Origin: Clavelina lepadiformis
Lineage: Eukaryota; Chordata; Ascidiacea; Aplousobranchia; Clavelinidae
DNA: 64,000 nt
Assembly (NCBI RefSeq): GCF_947623445.1
Contig: NC_135240.1
Span: 10,044,001-10,108,000, forward strand
Direction: 5' to 3'
Under the pieces are notes generated by a model. It was not told the origin of the DNA and ran no database searches. It saw only the letters and a list, made by a program, of their open reading frames with translations. The position numbers and the translations under genes are program-made. Within the stretch, counting starts at the first letter, position 1. Each line of letters begins with the position of its first letter. Of this stretch, positions 23,143-34,559 are shown one piece after another.

Positions 23143-23285
23143 GTACCGACACTTAATCACGCGACGCTTATTCACCGACACATAATCACTAGGACACTTA
23201 ATCACGCGACACATAATCACTAGGACATTTAATCACGCGACACATAATCACTTGGATGCGACACCACTTGGACAGCGCCTTTGTC

Positions 23286-23558
23286 TATAGCAGGGTTCGG
23301 CAACGTTTTGCTAGTCACAGGCCAAATGTCAAGTGTACAACTCTTTGGCGGGCCGGAATTTTCATTAATACTATAATTCATACTCACTTCAGTATATTAC
23401 GCTACATTGCTGCAATCTCAATCATACCAATCACAAAAAGAGCAAAATATATGTATTCACACTTGAATAAGGTCCATTTGAAATTTTTCGGGAATGGTAT
23501 TGGCATCCACATCAAACGGAGTACTGAATAGCCTGAATTTATTTTGTAGAGAACGAAT
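23286..23558. mobile_element. Left end of a hAT-like element
   Basis: The sequence cagggttcggcaacgttttg near 23291 is a typical hAT terminus. No matching right end was found before the foldback element at 23568, so it is either truncated or coincidental. Confidence 0.35.
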
Positions 23559-23567
23559 GTCGGAAAA

Positions 23568-25050
23568 GGTGGTCGGACGATTCAACCCCGGACGATTCAA
23601 CCCACGGACGATTCAACCCAGGACCATTCAACCCAGGACGATTCAACCCACGGACGGTCCAACCCGCGGACGATTCAACCCGCGGACCATTCAACCCGCG
23701 GACGATTCAACCCACGGACGATTCAACCCGCAGACCATTCAACCCGCGGACGATTCAACCCACGGACGATTCAACCCGCGGACCATTCAACCCGCGGACG
23801 ATTCAACCCACGGACGATTCAACCCACGGACGATTCAACCCAGGACCATTCAACCCAGGACGATTCAACCCACGGACGGTCTAACCCGCGGACGATTCAA
23901 CCCGCGGACCATTCAACCCGCGGACGATTCAACCCACGGACGATTCAACCCGCGGACCATTCAACCCGCGGACGATTCAACCCACGGACGATTCAACCCA
24001 CGGACGATTCAACCCGCGGACGATTCAACCCGCGGACGATTCAACCCGCGGACGATTCAGCCCACGGACGATTCAACCCCGGACGATTTAACCCATTTAC
24101 AAAAACGTCTGCGCAGTTCGTTATCAGGCACGGATGCCGCTTTTACCACTATACCAATAAGCAATAAAAACAAGTTTATGTACCGTGTTGTAACTAGTAG
24201 GCCTGCTTAGCGAAAAATAAATAAAGCCTACACGTTGATTAAAATTCAAACCTTAGAAACAACTGTTTGTTGATTGGAATGAAGATTGCACGCAAAAAAG
24301 TCAATATGGTAAATTTTTTTTAACCTGCTCAGAATGCTATCACAAAACAAATTTCAGTCTTGTGCGACGTGTAGTATAGAAGTTATTAGGCCAATATAAA
24401 GTTAAAATGTTACCTTAGGTCAAGATACGGTCAATTGTTTCTTTTAGGTCAAAATCTATTAAACTTGTAATTTTGTAATATTATTCTTCCGTTTTTCTCT
24501 TTTTTGTACCGCAAACAATTCCAGTGCCCCAAATTAGAGGCCTACTTAGAACCAAAGCCACCAAGACCATATTGATTTTTTTGCGTGCAATCTTCATTCC
24601 AATCAACAAACAGTTGTTTCTAAGGTTTGAATTTTAATCAACGTGTAGGCTTTATTTATTTTTCGCTAAGCAGGCCTACTAGTTACAACACGGTACATAA
24701 ACTTGTTTTTATGTCAACACAAGATGTGTATTGGTATAGTGGTAAAAGCGGCATCCGTGCCTGATAACGAACTGCGTAGACGTTTTTGTAAATGGGTTAA
24801 ATCGCCCGTGGGTTGAATCGTCCGTGGGTTGAATCGTCCGGGGTTGAATCGTCCGTGGGTTGAATCGTCGGGGTTGAATCGTCCGGGGTTGAATCGTCCG
24901 TGGGTTGAATCGTCCGCGGGATAAATCGTCCGCGGGTTGAATGGTCCGCGGGTTGAATCGTCCGTGGGTTGAATCGTCCGCGGGTTGAATGGTCCGCGGG
25001 TTGAACCGTCCGTGGGTTGAATCGTCCGTGGGTTGAATCGACCTGGAACC
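23568..25050. mobile_element. Second MULE-like foldback element, 1.48 kb
   Basis: The left end GGTGGTCGGACGATTCAACCC and the reverse complement of the right end, GGTTCCAGGTCGATTCAACCC, match at 16 of 21 positions. The 9 bases gtcggaaaa flank it on both sides (23559-23567, 25051-25059). The arms are arrays of a 16-bp unit (cggacgattcaacccg and variants), at 23576-24092 and inverted at 24792-25040. Inside them is a non-repetitive inverted stem (24098-24310 with 24567-24790) around a loop of about 250 bp. There is no transposase. The long open frames here come from the repeat unit, since three 16-bp units make 48 bp, a multiple of three. It sits inside the outer MULE next to its transposase. Confidence 0.8.
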
Positions 25051-25084
25051 GTCGGAAAAGCGTGAGGAAAATTCAGTAATTCAA

Positions 25085-25761
25085 GCTCGGAATGCGTTTT
25101 GCTCGATTTTGAGACTGCCGCAGTAAGTGCTTTCCGCACTGCATTTCCTACAGCAAATGTTAGGAGTTGTTATTTTCACCTAACGCAAAGCGTCCTGCGC
25201 AAAGTTAATGAAATTGGCATGAAATGTGACTACGAGTCTAATGACGAATTAAGAACAGCTGTTCGGTGTTTACCAGCCTTAGCCATGGTCCCTTCCTCTG
25301 ACGTAGTCGAGTCATTTCTGATCTTAGCTGATAGCATGCCCGATCACGAGAAGATGCCTGAGCTGCTTTCGTATTTCGAACACACATATATCAGAGGCAG
25401 ACGACGTCCGGGACGTGGTGAAAATTACGGCTCAGCCATCTTTCCAATCGAAAGTTGGAATCATTACGAAGCCGGGGCAGGTTGCATTGCAAGAACGAAT
25501 GCAGTCGAAGGTTGGCATTTTGGTCTCCAAGTGCTTTTTCAATGCCACCACCCGACATTGTGGACTTTCATACAGGGAATTGAAAAAGACATTCAAATGC
25601 AACATGCAACGTTTCTGCAAGGAATTGCTGGTACTCAACCTTCTATTCCAATGCGGTACAAGGCACTGAAACTGCGTGTGCAAAACACAGTTGACCGTTA
25701 TCTGTCAAGCGAGATTTTAGTCTATCTTCGTGCAGTTGCTTACATTTCCCATGCATAACAT
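25085..25761 (+). pseudogene. MULE transposase C-terminal part
   Basis: About 220 residues. A segment SECVLLDFETAAVSAFRTAF carries a catalytic Asp, followed by YFHLTQSVLRKV (the C/H-containing MULE motif region) and RTNAVEGWHFGL with the catalytic Glu of the DDE triad, then HHPTLWTFIQGI. This order is diagnostic of the MULE transposase domain. The N-terminal part is missing, because the foldback element lies immediately upstream. A stop follows VAYISHA. A possible acceptor (aaaattcag) is at about 25076. It would act as transposase in the nucleus if complete, but as seen it is a fragment. Confidence 0.8.
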
Positions 25762-25847
25762 TGCTCTAAATTGTAAATGTGTGATTAAATGTCCTAGTGA
25801 TTATGTGTCGCGTGATTAAGTGTCACCAAACCGAGATACTGCTGCAG

Positions 25848-26094
25848 AAAGCATAACGAACAAAAGGACTTCATGAATTGCGGCCCTCTTGCATTAATGG
25901 TAAAGTTTCAAAACACTGTTTTAGTTTTCTATAATCCACTTTTGATCCAGAATATTTTTAAACCAGTAAATTGTTGTAGGAAGCAGAACGTTTTTTGTTC
26001 CAAAATTTGTTTGAAGACGCAGATTTCAAAGCTGATTCAACATCGTGTACTTTGTACAGAGAGAATTTTGGCAACTTATTGCTCGATATGACAG
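25848..26094 (+). pseudogene. Ulp1-like (C48) protease fragment, copy B
   Basis: Exon-like segments 25848-25899 (52 bp, acceptor gctgcag, donor gtaaag) and 25980-26094 (115 bp, acceptor ttgtag, donor gtaagc). They encode KHNEQKDFMNCGPLALM and EAERFLFQNL...SCTLYRENFGNLLLDMT. They correspond to copy A at 2521-2882 with the same exon length, phases and N-C-G-x-L-A-L active-site block. Parts of the following intron also align. Nothing homologous to the next exons of copy A was found to the right, where a hAT element begins at 26259. Confidence 0.55.
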
Positions 26095-26258
26095 GTAAGC
26101 ATTATTTCAAGTTCAAACAGCTTGGGTTTAATGGTGCTAATGCAGTACTTTTCTCCTATTTTACATAGAATTAGAAATCATTGTACATAGTGTCGACCAT
26201 TTTGAAAAATTCCTAATGTACTTAAAGTGAAGATTATGAATGATCGCAATAATGGAAC

Positions 26259-27157
26259 TAGGGTTGGATTATCCGGATAACGTTTAACCGGTTAACCGAT
26301 TAACCGCGGTTTTTTTTCTATCTGATATCCGGATATAATTCTGCCGGTTAACCGGCTAAAAGAGTATCGTTGCTAATGCGTTTTACACTTTTTAGTAAGT
26401 TTGAACATTCTTTGTTACGTAGAGGCTGACTCCCTCTGAGCGCAATTAAACCTTTGTTCACACTTCTATTGCCTTATACCAGGGGTGGGCAACCTTTTTG
26501 AACCCGAGAGCCGCTTTGGTTGAGCCCAATTTTTACTGACGAGCCAAGTCATAAGAACTTATGACGTCATAAATAGTTATATCGTTTAATTTTTCCATAT
26601 CTGTATTCCTCAATCGAAAAATATCATTAAATTTGAATAATTAACAACTTGTCATGAATGCTGACCTGAATAAGGAAAAGAAAAATAGAGAAACGTTCAT
26701 AAACGGTAGTCTTGGTAGCCTATACAATTTTTTTGAAATTTTACGATTCGACTAGAAGAGCCACAAAACACATGCCGGAGAGTCGCAGTTTGCCGACCCC
26801 TGTCTTTTACTTTCAACTACGGTACTCCTAAAATGCACGAGTGAAATTTACTATCACGTCACAAAGAAAGCATAATGAATGATTGAATGATGCATTGTGC
26901 CTTATAAGGAGGGCGTTGCAGAAGCAGTGAACATTAAGTTTGCGTGATTTTTCTCGTATTCGCTCGTACTGCGCGTGTGCGTAGATCTACAATAAAACTG
27001 TGTAATGATTTTACAATCCATTTTTCATGTAAACCTCGTGAAATCGATTGTTTCACTTAGCAGTTATCTAACCGGTTAACCGGTTAGATAAATTCCAAAT
27101 ATACGGATATATCCGTTATCCGGATAGTAAAAATTATTGATATCCGAACTAACCCTA
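26259..27157. mobile_element. hAT-type element with nested MITE
   Basis: The ends TAGGGTTGGATTATCCGGATA and (reversed) TAGGGTTAGTTCGGATATC are flanked by a perfect 8-bp duplication aatggaac (26251-26258, 27158-27165). Subterminal parts repeat ggttaaccgg phrases at both sides. It is interrupted by the MITE at 26480-26802 and is non-coding. Confidence 0.75.
26480..26802. mobile_element. hAT-type MITE nested in 26259-27157
   Basis: The ends CAGGGGTGGGCAACC and (reversed) CAGGGGTCGGCAAAC are clear hAT termini. The flanking 8-mers ccttatac and tcttttac agree at six positions, so the duplication is worn. Length is 323 bp, with no coding sequence. Confidence 0.7.
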
Positions 27158-27236
27158 AATGGAACATTCGTGTAATGTAGATATACCTGTGCTGAATTAC
27201 AACAACAATATGGAAAGAATGGTTATTGCTTAATGT

Positions 27237-27731
27237 AGGCCTACCATATTTTTATCGCCAAAAAAGAGGACAATTTCGCCAGCAAGTACAATGCAAATAA
27301 AGTTTTACGTTTAAAGAATTTATCACATGTTTGTTGCTAATTATACGCATATGCACAAGTAAATGCATTCAGCTTCAAAATCATTACGTTCTTTTCTGAA
27401 ACAAGAATACTTCTGGCGCAGTTCATCAGAAAACAGTGTTCCTCTTTGGCATTATTGCTTAGCTTTATTTAGATTTTATGTTTGTCTACCCTAAAATAAT
27501 GATAATAAAAATGATTAGACCTCATACTGTCGCTGAAAAGTCATTTGACTTGACTTAGGCCTCATGCCGTAAAGTCGCATAAACATATAATTCTGTTGAA
27601 ACTATAAGCAAGAAAGCGCAAAATGCAAAAAAGGAGGACATTTGGGCATTTTTCAGTGTCCTCGGAGGACAATTAATTTTTACTTAGAAAAGAGGACAAA
27701 TCCTCCTAAAAGAGGACATATGGTAGCCCTA
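27237..27731 (-). mobile_element. hAT-type element, ACCATATGTCC family, copy 1
   Basis: A 495-bp element with ends AGGCCTACCATAT and (reversed) TAGGGCTACCATATGTCC and a perfect 8-bp duplication cttaatgt (27229-27236, 27732-27739). It is the reverse-orientation relative of 36799-37301. Its minus strand retains a fossil start of a hAT-like transposase exon (near 27465), matching MPKRNTVFSDEL in the other copy. Confidence 0.75.
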
Positions 27732-27739
27732 CTTAATGT

Positions 27740-28916
27740 GACATGTTTCAATTACATTATTAGATGAAAGTCGTTTGGAAAATTACTGTCTTATGTGTCA
27801 TGATGCAAAACCTTTTTGCAATTTACAATTATTAGTATAACCATAACCAAGACTTAAAACTAGGGGAGTCCTGACGTACAGCTTCAATCTGACAATTTAC
27901 TTAACTAAAGTGTCCATTGTTATTGCAATGAGTCCATTGTTACAACATGAGATAGGCTACAACGCATTGTTTCATAATCTGATCAAACAACTCGTCTAGA
28001 CCGGGAAAATGCATGTAACAATAGGAAATCTATGAATAAAGGTGAAAAACCCGTAGGGTCACCCTACACCCTACAAGGGGCCAAAAAACTCTACGAGTGG
28101 CAACCTTGACTGCAATACACATACTAAATTGGATAGTGACTAGATAGCGACTAGATAGTGAATTAGAATTTTGACCTTTTGACGGCCAATTTGTCGCCGG
28201 TTAATTTGATCGCCGGCCAATTTATCGACGGTTAATTTCATCGCCGGCCAATTTACGTCACGGTTAATTTGATCGCCGGCCAATTTGTTGCCGGTCAGTT
28301 GTCCACTACCAGTTGTCGCCGGTGAGTTTGTTCACGGTCACTTCTCGTGATCCCTACAGAAGTATCAGTTAAAAGTTAAAACTTAAAAGTGTTACAATCA
28401 CAAAAAGAAAATTGGCAGTGGGTTTATAGTTATACACCGGGATATACGGAAAAGGAAAACAAGTTTTTTTAGCACAACTCACTATCAGCAGGGCTCAAGC
28501 GACTGAGTGATAGGGAACCATTGCCACGTTTAAGTGGTGCAAAGACTTTCCTCAGCATGAAAATAAAAATTACCATACTATCAATGCAACATTAGAAGCA
28601 TCAAACATGGGAAAGACAACACCATTGAATTGTTTTACTTCAAGTGTTCCATGCTTTACATTACTTTATTTTAAAAGCAAAATTTGATCATGATTTCATA
28701 GCTGAAAAAACTAAGTTAAGTTATACATAATTTCAAAACTTAGGCTATCCATTTAAATTTTTATAACAGCCATTAGGAGTGTAAGCATTTAAACTTACTT
28801 AACTTTTATGTGACGGATTGCATTGGAACTGACACACTTGTACATTAAAAGCACAGGAAGCAAAAACTTTCTACAATATTTCAACTTCGAAGAAGTCCAT
28901 TTGTGGTTTTAAATCG
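27740..28916. other. Gene-free region before TMCO4
   Basis: Apart from the tandem array at 28175-28350 I see no gene or element with defined ends. The TMCO4 promoter and 5' UTR presumably lie at its right end. Confidence 0.4.
28175..28350 (+). repeat. Tandem array gccggccaatttgtcg
   Basis: About five imperfect units of roughly 34 bp, alternating gccggccaattt and cggttaattt(g/c)atc, and decaying into ccggtcagttgtc. It is similar in style to the subterminal arrays of the two foldback elements, but I see no inverted partner nearby. Confidence 0.65.
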
Positions 28917-31900
28917 TTGATGACATTTATGTCTCAGAAAAAAATCAACTTGGAAGAAGAAAGTTCTCAAGATGGTGCTTCTAAACAGTCCTTAACACCA
29001 GAGTGTGATTGTGAAAATCATCAAGATGAAAACTTTGACAACACCATCACAGATGAAATTAACAAAAATTCTTATACAAATTCTAAGTTTGTTGAATCAC
29101 TTGGTGATATTACAAAGTTCAGTTATTCTGGAATGTGTGCATCTGCTTTAAACTTGTTGTTTGATGCACCAGAAGACAGGCAAGTTGTAAAATTTGTCAA
29201 GTGTATTGTTGACTATATCAATTCAAGCGCCCATGCAGTGAATTTTTGTTAAACTGATTTTTTGTGGTATTCTGAAGATAGAGAGATATATATATATCTT
29301 CTATCGGGATTCTTTCAATTTCAATACCCTTTGGGTGCCACATTTTATCCATATTATTTATATAGATTTATTACATATTTATATAGATACACAAATGCTT
29401 TTAAGTAAAGTACAATAATACAGAGTTTTTTTTTCCAGAAAGGCAGAGTTGTATACTCAAATATACACATAAATTTATTTGTCATTTTTGTTGATTCAAT
29501 TTTTGCAACTTTGCAACATTATCATGGACTTAACCAGCTACCAATTTAGGAAATTTGTCTTTGCAAAGTTACTGCACTTTGAAAAATGCTTGTCTTACAC
29601 TTCACAGTTCAGCAGTGGTATTACTGTAGTGAGATATGGTCATTGTTGGTCATTGTTACTAAATCACTGGTTGCTTGACCAAACTGGGAAATGTAGACCA
29701 CGCTTAACATGCATTGTGTAAAATGGCCATTTTTATGGTTTTCCAAATTCTTTTTATTAAGATACTTTTAACAGTCATTGTATTTTATGCAAAATAGTTA
29801 CCTGTAAATGGCAACTAGTGACATAACAAGCAACTTGAAGATAGATAAAGAAGATTAGGCCAGAGAGCAAATGAAATTGTCTATTATGTCCGACCCAATT
29901 TGTTTTATGGAAAATCGAAATTATTTATAATTAATTAGTTGATGTTTAATTGCAGAAATAGTTCCTATTGTCAAATTTCGCTGCATGGGCCCTTCCATAG
30001 TTTAATTTTTAATTCATATCAAAGCAGTATGAAAACCACATGGAAATATTACCATTAAATTTAAGCAAGCCTAAAGTGTTTTACAATAAAACTCCCTTTA
30101 TATATTATTTGATAAACACATATATATCTGTTGGAAGTATTTACGGCGTCATTATAAATTGGTGTCACCACTGCAGCCAGTAAAGCACCATGTTGACAGT
30201 GGCATATCACGGAATCCATGCCAAGTTATTTTCTTTTTTACTGTAGAGAATACAGGCATACGTTTGTTACATCATTTGTGGCGCATCTCTGTTTACCCAG
30301 CAATGTTGCCAACACTATGATAGCACTTTCGGATGGCCATGGATTACCAGGAACTGACCTTTTTGTTGAAAATTTACTTCAGGATGAAAAAGTTAAGGTT
30401 TGTTATACAGTATATGTTAAAATGTTATAAACGTTACATAATGTATGTGTTTATCCACTATTTATGAAATGTGTTGAAGTGCAAGGTTATTCAAGTTAAT
30501 CAAACACTGAATGTGTGAATGACAAACTTATCTACACTTAGGCGTTACAGTTTGTGAACCACCAAACTTTTATGTTCATTTGTACAAGAGTTCCATACAT
30601 CATTAATGATGAGGAGCTTTCATAAAATTGAAAATTTTACAATGTGCAATTTTTGCACTTGTTGAACATAGACAACTTATATCAGCAAGAAAATGCAAAG
30701 TTTTTGCAAATCAGGTTTATGAACTAGCATATATTTGTTGTCTAATTGCTAAGCATCACATACTATTTAGAGTTATATTTCTATTGTTGCAGCAAAATAT
30801 ACATATTCTTCTAAATGATATGGTTATGTGGGCCGTTACTTCTTCTGGAGGTCGTTATGATGCTAGATCTCGATTTGTAATTCGGCATGTGACATGGCAA
30901 TTGCATTTTAAATATGAAGATTTTGAAAATATTGAAGAGCTCATCATAGAGATGCTGAAAAATTGCACTGAGAAAGAAAAATCGTAAGTTGTTATATAAT
31001 AGGGCAGTGTTTACCGTATGATGTCTAATGAATAACTATCTGCTTTTATGGTTATAAACAGGAAATTAATATGTGCAGAGAGCAAGAAGCAACTCGAAAA
31101 AAGAATGCGAGAAATCGTAAATGGAAGCGTTACGCTCTAATAGGCTTAGCAACAGCTGGAGGTGGGGCACTGGTCGGACTGACAGGGGGATTGGCTGCAC
31201 CTCTTGTTGCTGCTGGTGCAGGTGATGTTAATTAGAATTAACTGAAAATAAAAGCACAACTATCTGTGTAATATTTGCATTAAATGTGTAATTCAATGAC
31301 TCTCCTTGTTAATAGCAATTTTTCTAAAGCCATTTATGCTGACAGTTTCCCTTTGTAAGTGTAATTATGAACATTGAAAGTGGACTAAGGTTTGTGTACT
31401 TATGCAGGGGCTATACTTGGTGGTGCTTCAGCGGCAGCACTTGGGTCTGTGGCTGGCATTGCAGTTATAACATCGTTATTTGGAGCAGCCGGCGCAGGCC
31501 TAACAGGTTACAAGATGAAGCGTAGGGTTGGTGGAATAGACGAATTCGAATTTCGGCCACTTACAGTTGCCGCACAGCCAGCGATTACAATTGCTGTTTC
31601 CGGATGGCTATCAGAGGACAGGCAAAGTGACTAAGATAAAATACCATACTGCGATTTCTTGATATCAGACATGTGGTGACAATAAATGTCTATCACTCTA
31701 ACCAGGTGGGTTTGTATATCCGTGGAAGCATATGTTGCAAGGTCGTGAGCAGTACACTTTGGTATGGGAATCAAAACATCTGCTTAGACTGGGAAGTGCA
31801 TTCCAGTATATCATTGACAGCTTGATGAGTGTCGCTGCTACTGAAGCCTTGAAGTATACTGTTTTAGCAGGCATGTAAATGCATTGAACGTTTCTATTGC

Positions 31901-34037
31901 GTTTTTAAATTATGCATGAATGGTGCTTGCTTTTAGTTTTAAAATTGATGATAAATTAAGTAATGTCTCAAACAAAGCGTTAAATTTAAAAAAGTGAAAT
32001 GTCAACATAATCAACCCTCTGCATTTTTAAACAATTTGTGTTTGACATCTATACCAATGCCATAACATTTTTAAAGGATTAATCACCGCAGTAGCCTGGC
32101 CAGCGTCACTCATTTCTGCAGCTGGTGTGATTGATAATCCGTGGAGTGTGTGTCTGCAAAGATCTTCCCAAGTAATAGCGCTGTTTACTTAACGAAAAGT
32201 GCCATTTTAACATCAGAGCTTGTGCATTTTTTCCTAAAACTACTTCTTGGCATGTGTCGTTTTCTTGGTAAATTTGGTTTCTAGGTGGGCAAACAGCTTG
32301 CCGAGGTTCTGCTAGCAAGGGAACATGGCCATCGTCCTGTCACACTTATTGGATTTAGCTTGGGAGCCAGGGTGATTTATCACTGCTTAGAGGAAATGTC
32401 AAAACGAAAAAGTGAGTTCTGTATGAAATTACTTTGGCCTCTATAGAATTAATATGTAAATCACTTATTTGTAATCATAAGTGAATCAACAAGCACCTTA
32501 ACATCAACATTATGTTTTATTTTTCAAGATCATACTGGCATTGTTGAAAATGTTTATCTACTTGGTGCACCTGTTAGTGGAAAAGCAGAAGACTGGAAGA
32601 TATTTTCATCTGTGGTTGCAAGTCACATTACAAATGTTTATTGCAGGTAATTTTTCACATACGGATGCTCTCGATGCTAGTAGGATGCAGAGACAAACCA
32701 GCAGAAGCAGTAGAACTCTAATGTGAAATGCGCTGACTTACTGTTGTAAAGTCTTACTGCCCTGATGAAGCTAAGCTGTATAAGTCAGCAATGGTTGTAC
32801 ATTAAAATATTTCACCAGAATGGGAATACTTTAATGTTGATACTATAATACTATGATTGGTAGAAAACACAGAATTTTTAATAACTTTTACATCAATCTA
32901 ACGTGCACAGACGGATTTGCATTTTTGTGGATCTGGTAGTCGATTGCTGTATATTATAACTAGGGCAATTTTTTTATCATAAAAGTTTTATTTTGTCACA
33001 AATTTGGAATAATAAAGCTAAAATTTCAAAGTAAAAATGTTATTGTGTGCTTAGTATCAGGTTTAATATTTTTAAGGCAAATTTTAGCAAACGTTAAGTC
33101 ATATTTTCAAAATTGTGGGTTAATAAAAATCGCTCTAACTATAACAGATGTTGTGGCTTGCAGATTTTACACTTTTTTACAGGACAGACTGGCTTTTGCG
33201 GTTCTTGTATCGAACAAGCGCGAGGCAAGTACAGGTAGCAGGCCTGCAACCGATTATGTGGGAAAATCGACGAATGATCAACATTGATCTAAGCTCGATC
33301 ATCGATGGACATATGGATTATGCCAAAAACATGGATACTATACTGGCAGCAATAGGGGTTAGGTATGAGGATGATTTGCTACAAGTTGTGATTTTGAGGC
33401 ATTTTATGTGTTTCCGTTTCACTGAGCTGTAGTAAAGAAGAAAGATTGAAATTTAAGGTCCTTTTTAATGTTAACTGGTGTGAAACAGCACATATAACAT
33501 GGTGTAATATTAAACCACAGCTTTGCCAGACTCTAGTTGCGGTAGAGGAGGGTGCACATTTGCACTAAACAAATTTGATTTGTTTATTGGGCTGATGCCT
33601 GTAGTATCTAATGTAATAAACTTTGTCGTTTACTATCGACGGTATATATATACAGGACAAAAGGACTGCCGCAGAAAAAAGAATTATTAAAAGAGAAAAG
33701 ATCATCCAGTTTACCCACCATACTCAAGTTGTCCAAGGATTCAGCGCTAACAACTTCCAGCTCATGTGACCAACTTCACGAGGATTTGCCTTCTGAACTA
33801 GTCGATTACAATTTATCTGCTGCTGCACAAGCAAAGGAGATGCCTGAAAGAAACTCAACTGAACAGCCTGCATTGAGTGACAATGTCTCAAACTTTAGCA
33901 GACAAGAAAATAAAATTATTTTTAATTATAATTCCAGTTTGGACTTATCTGAATTCAACTATTTGTATCTACAGCCGAATCAATCTAAAATGTTAATTTG
34001 CTCAAGAGTTACATTTTGCACTATGCCTGCTAAATAG
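28917..34037 (+). CDS. TMCO4: Transmembrane and coiled-coil domain protein 4
   Basis: Eleven exons, all phases consistent: 28917-29200, 30247-30397, 30793-30983, 31079-31221, 31408-31626, 31706-31870, 32077-32171, 32285-32411, 32529-32646, 33183-33362, 33656-34037; 684 residues (human about 634). TMCO4 is a DUF726 alpha/beta-hydrolase-like membrane protein of poorly known role. Matches include RNRKWKRYALIGLATAGGG, two glycine/alanine-rich membrane segments (exons 4-5), LFGAAGAGLTGYKMKRRVG, EALKYTVLAG, VIDNPWSVCLQRS, the nucleophile elbow VTLIGFSLGARVIYHCLEE (G-F-S-L-G), VYLLGAPV, DWLLRFLYRTSA and VAGLQPIMW. Intron 6 uses a GC donor (gcag|gcatgt). The start is the first ATG of an open 5' exon. 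The N- and C-terminal tails are divergent. Confidence 0.93.
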
Positions 34038-34551
34038 CACAAATTTTATATTTCATTATTTCTTTCTGCCGATTGTCATTGTTGTGATTTAATTGCAAGC
34101 ACTTTTTATGCGGTTTGTTGAAGGTTTTGGTGTTTTAATTTATGTTCATCCTTACTAGATTACTAACTTCGCAAAATGTGAGCACTACAGACTTGGAAGT
34201 CTGGCATCCTTTTAGCAAGGTTTGTTTTAACTTGTCGATAAAGCTATGGTTTTAAATAGCGCATCATACCTCTCCCGTGGAGCACAAAATGATTTATGCA
34301 AAGGCAAAAACCTGCAATTTATAGTTCGAAAATTATCGTTGAATGCTGGTGGATTTTTCATGCATCTTCTCACTTATCGTGTGGAAATGCCTAACATTAA
34401 CAAAGAGGCAAACTTATTCCTTTGTGAGTGCATACTTTTCAGTATTTTTTATTAATGTCGTTTTTATCTTGTGTAAGTTTTGTGAAGTTCCTTTGGTGTC
34501 TGAAAAAGTGCAATGACTTGAATCTGTCGGTGTTTATTACAATAAGCAATC

Positions 34552-34557
34552 AATAAA
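34552..34557 (+). terminator. Candidate poly(A) signal for TMCO4
   Basis: AATAAA about 515 bases after the TMCO4 stop, in gcaatcaataaaatgc. It is the first good signal downstream that I saw. Confidence 0.4.
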
Positions 34558-34559
34558 AT

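Larger units (their letters stand above)
23143..25833. mobile_element. MULE with AATCAC-type subterminal repeats (outer)
   Basis: The left edge (23148-23270) has several copies of cttaatcacgcgacac and cataatcactaggac. The right edge (25783-25827) has the same phrases inverted (gtcctagtgattatgtgtcg, cgtgattaagtgtc). Between them lie the transposase fragment at 25085-25758 and a second foldback element. I could not find a target duplication at the outer ends, so the limits are approximate. The Ulp1-like exons at 25848 start directly to the right and may belong to the same original element. Confidence 0.55.

Noticed and set aside
23494..24210. 238-codon frame rich in RTIQP/DDSTHGRFNP repeats, and the similar one at 24714-25139 (minus)
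   Set aside because: They are translations of the 16-bp array in the foldback arms, and the inverted copy gives the same peptide on the other strand. Not a collagen-like or silk-like gene.
23143..28350. Possible CRISPR-like array, because of regular short repeats
   Set aside because: The repeats are contiguous or variably spaced without unique spacers of constant length, and the DNA is clearly eukaryotic with introns.
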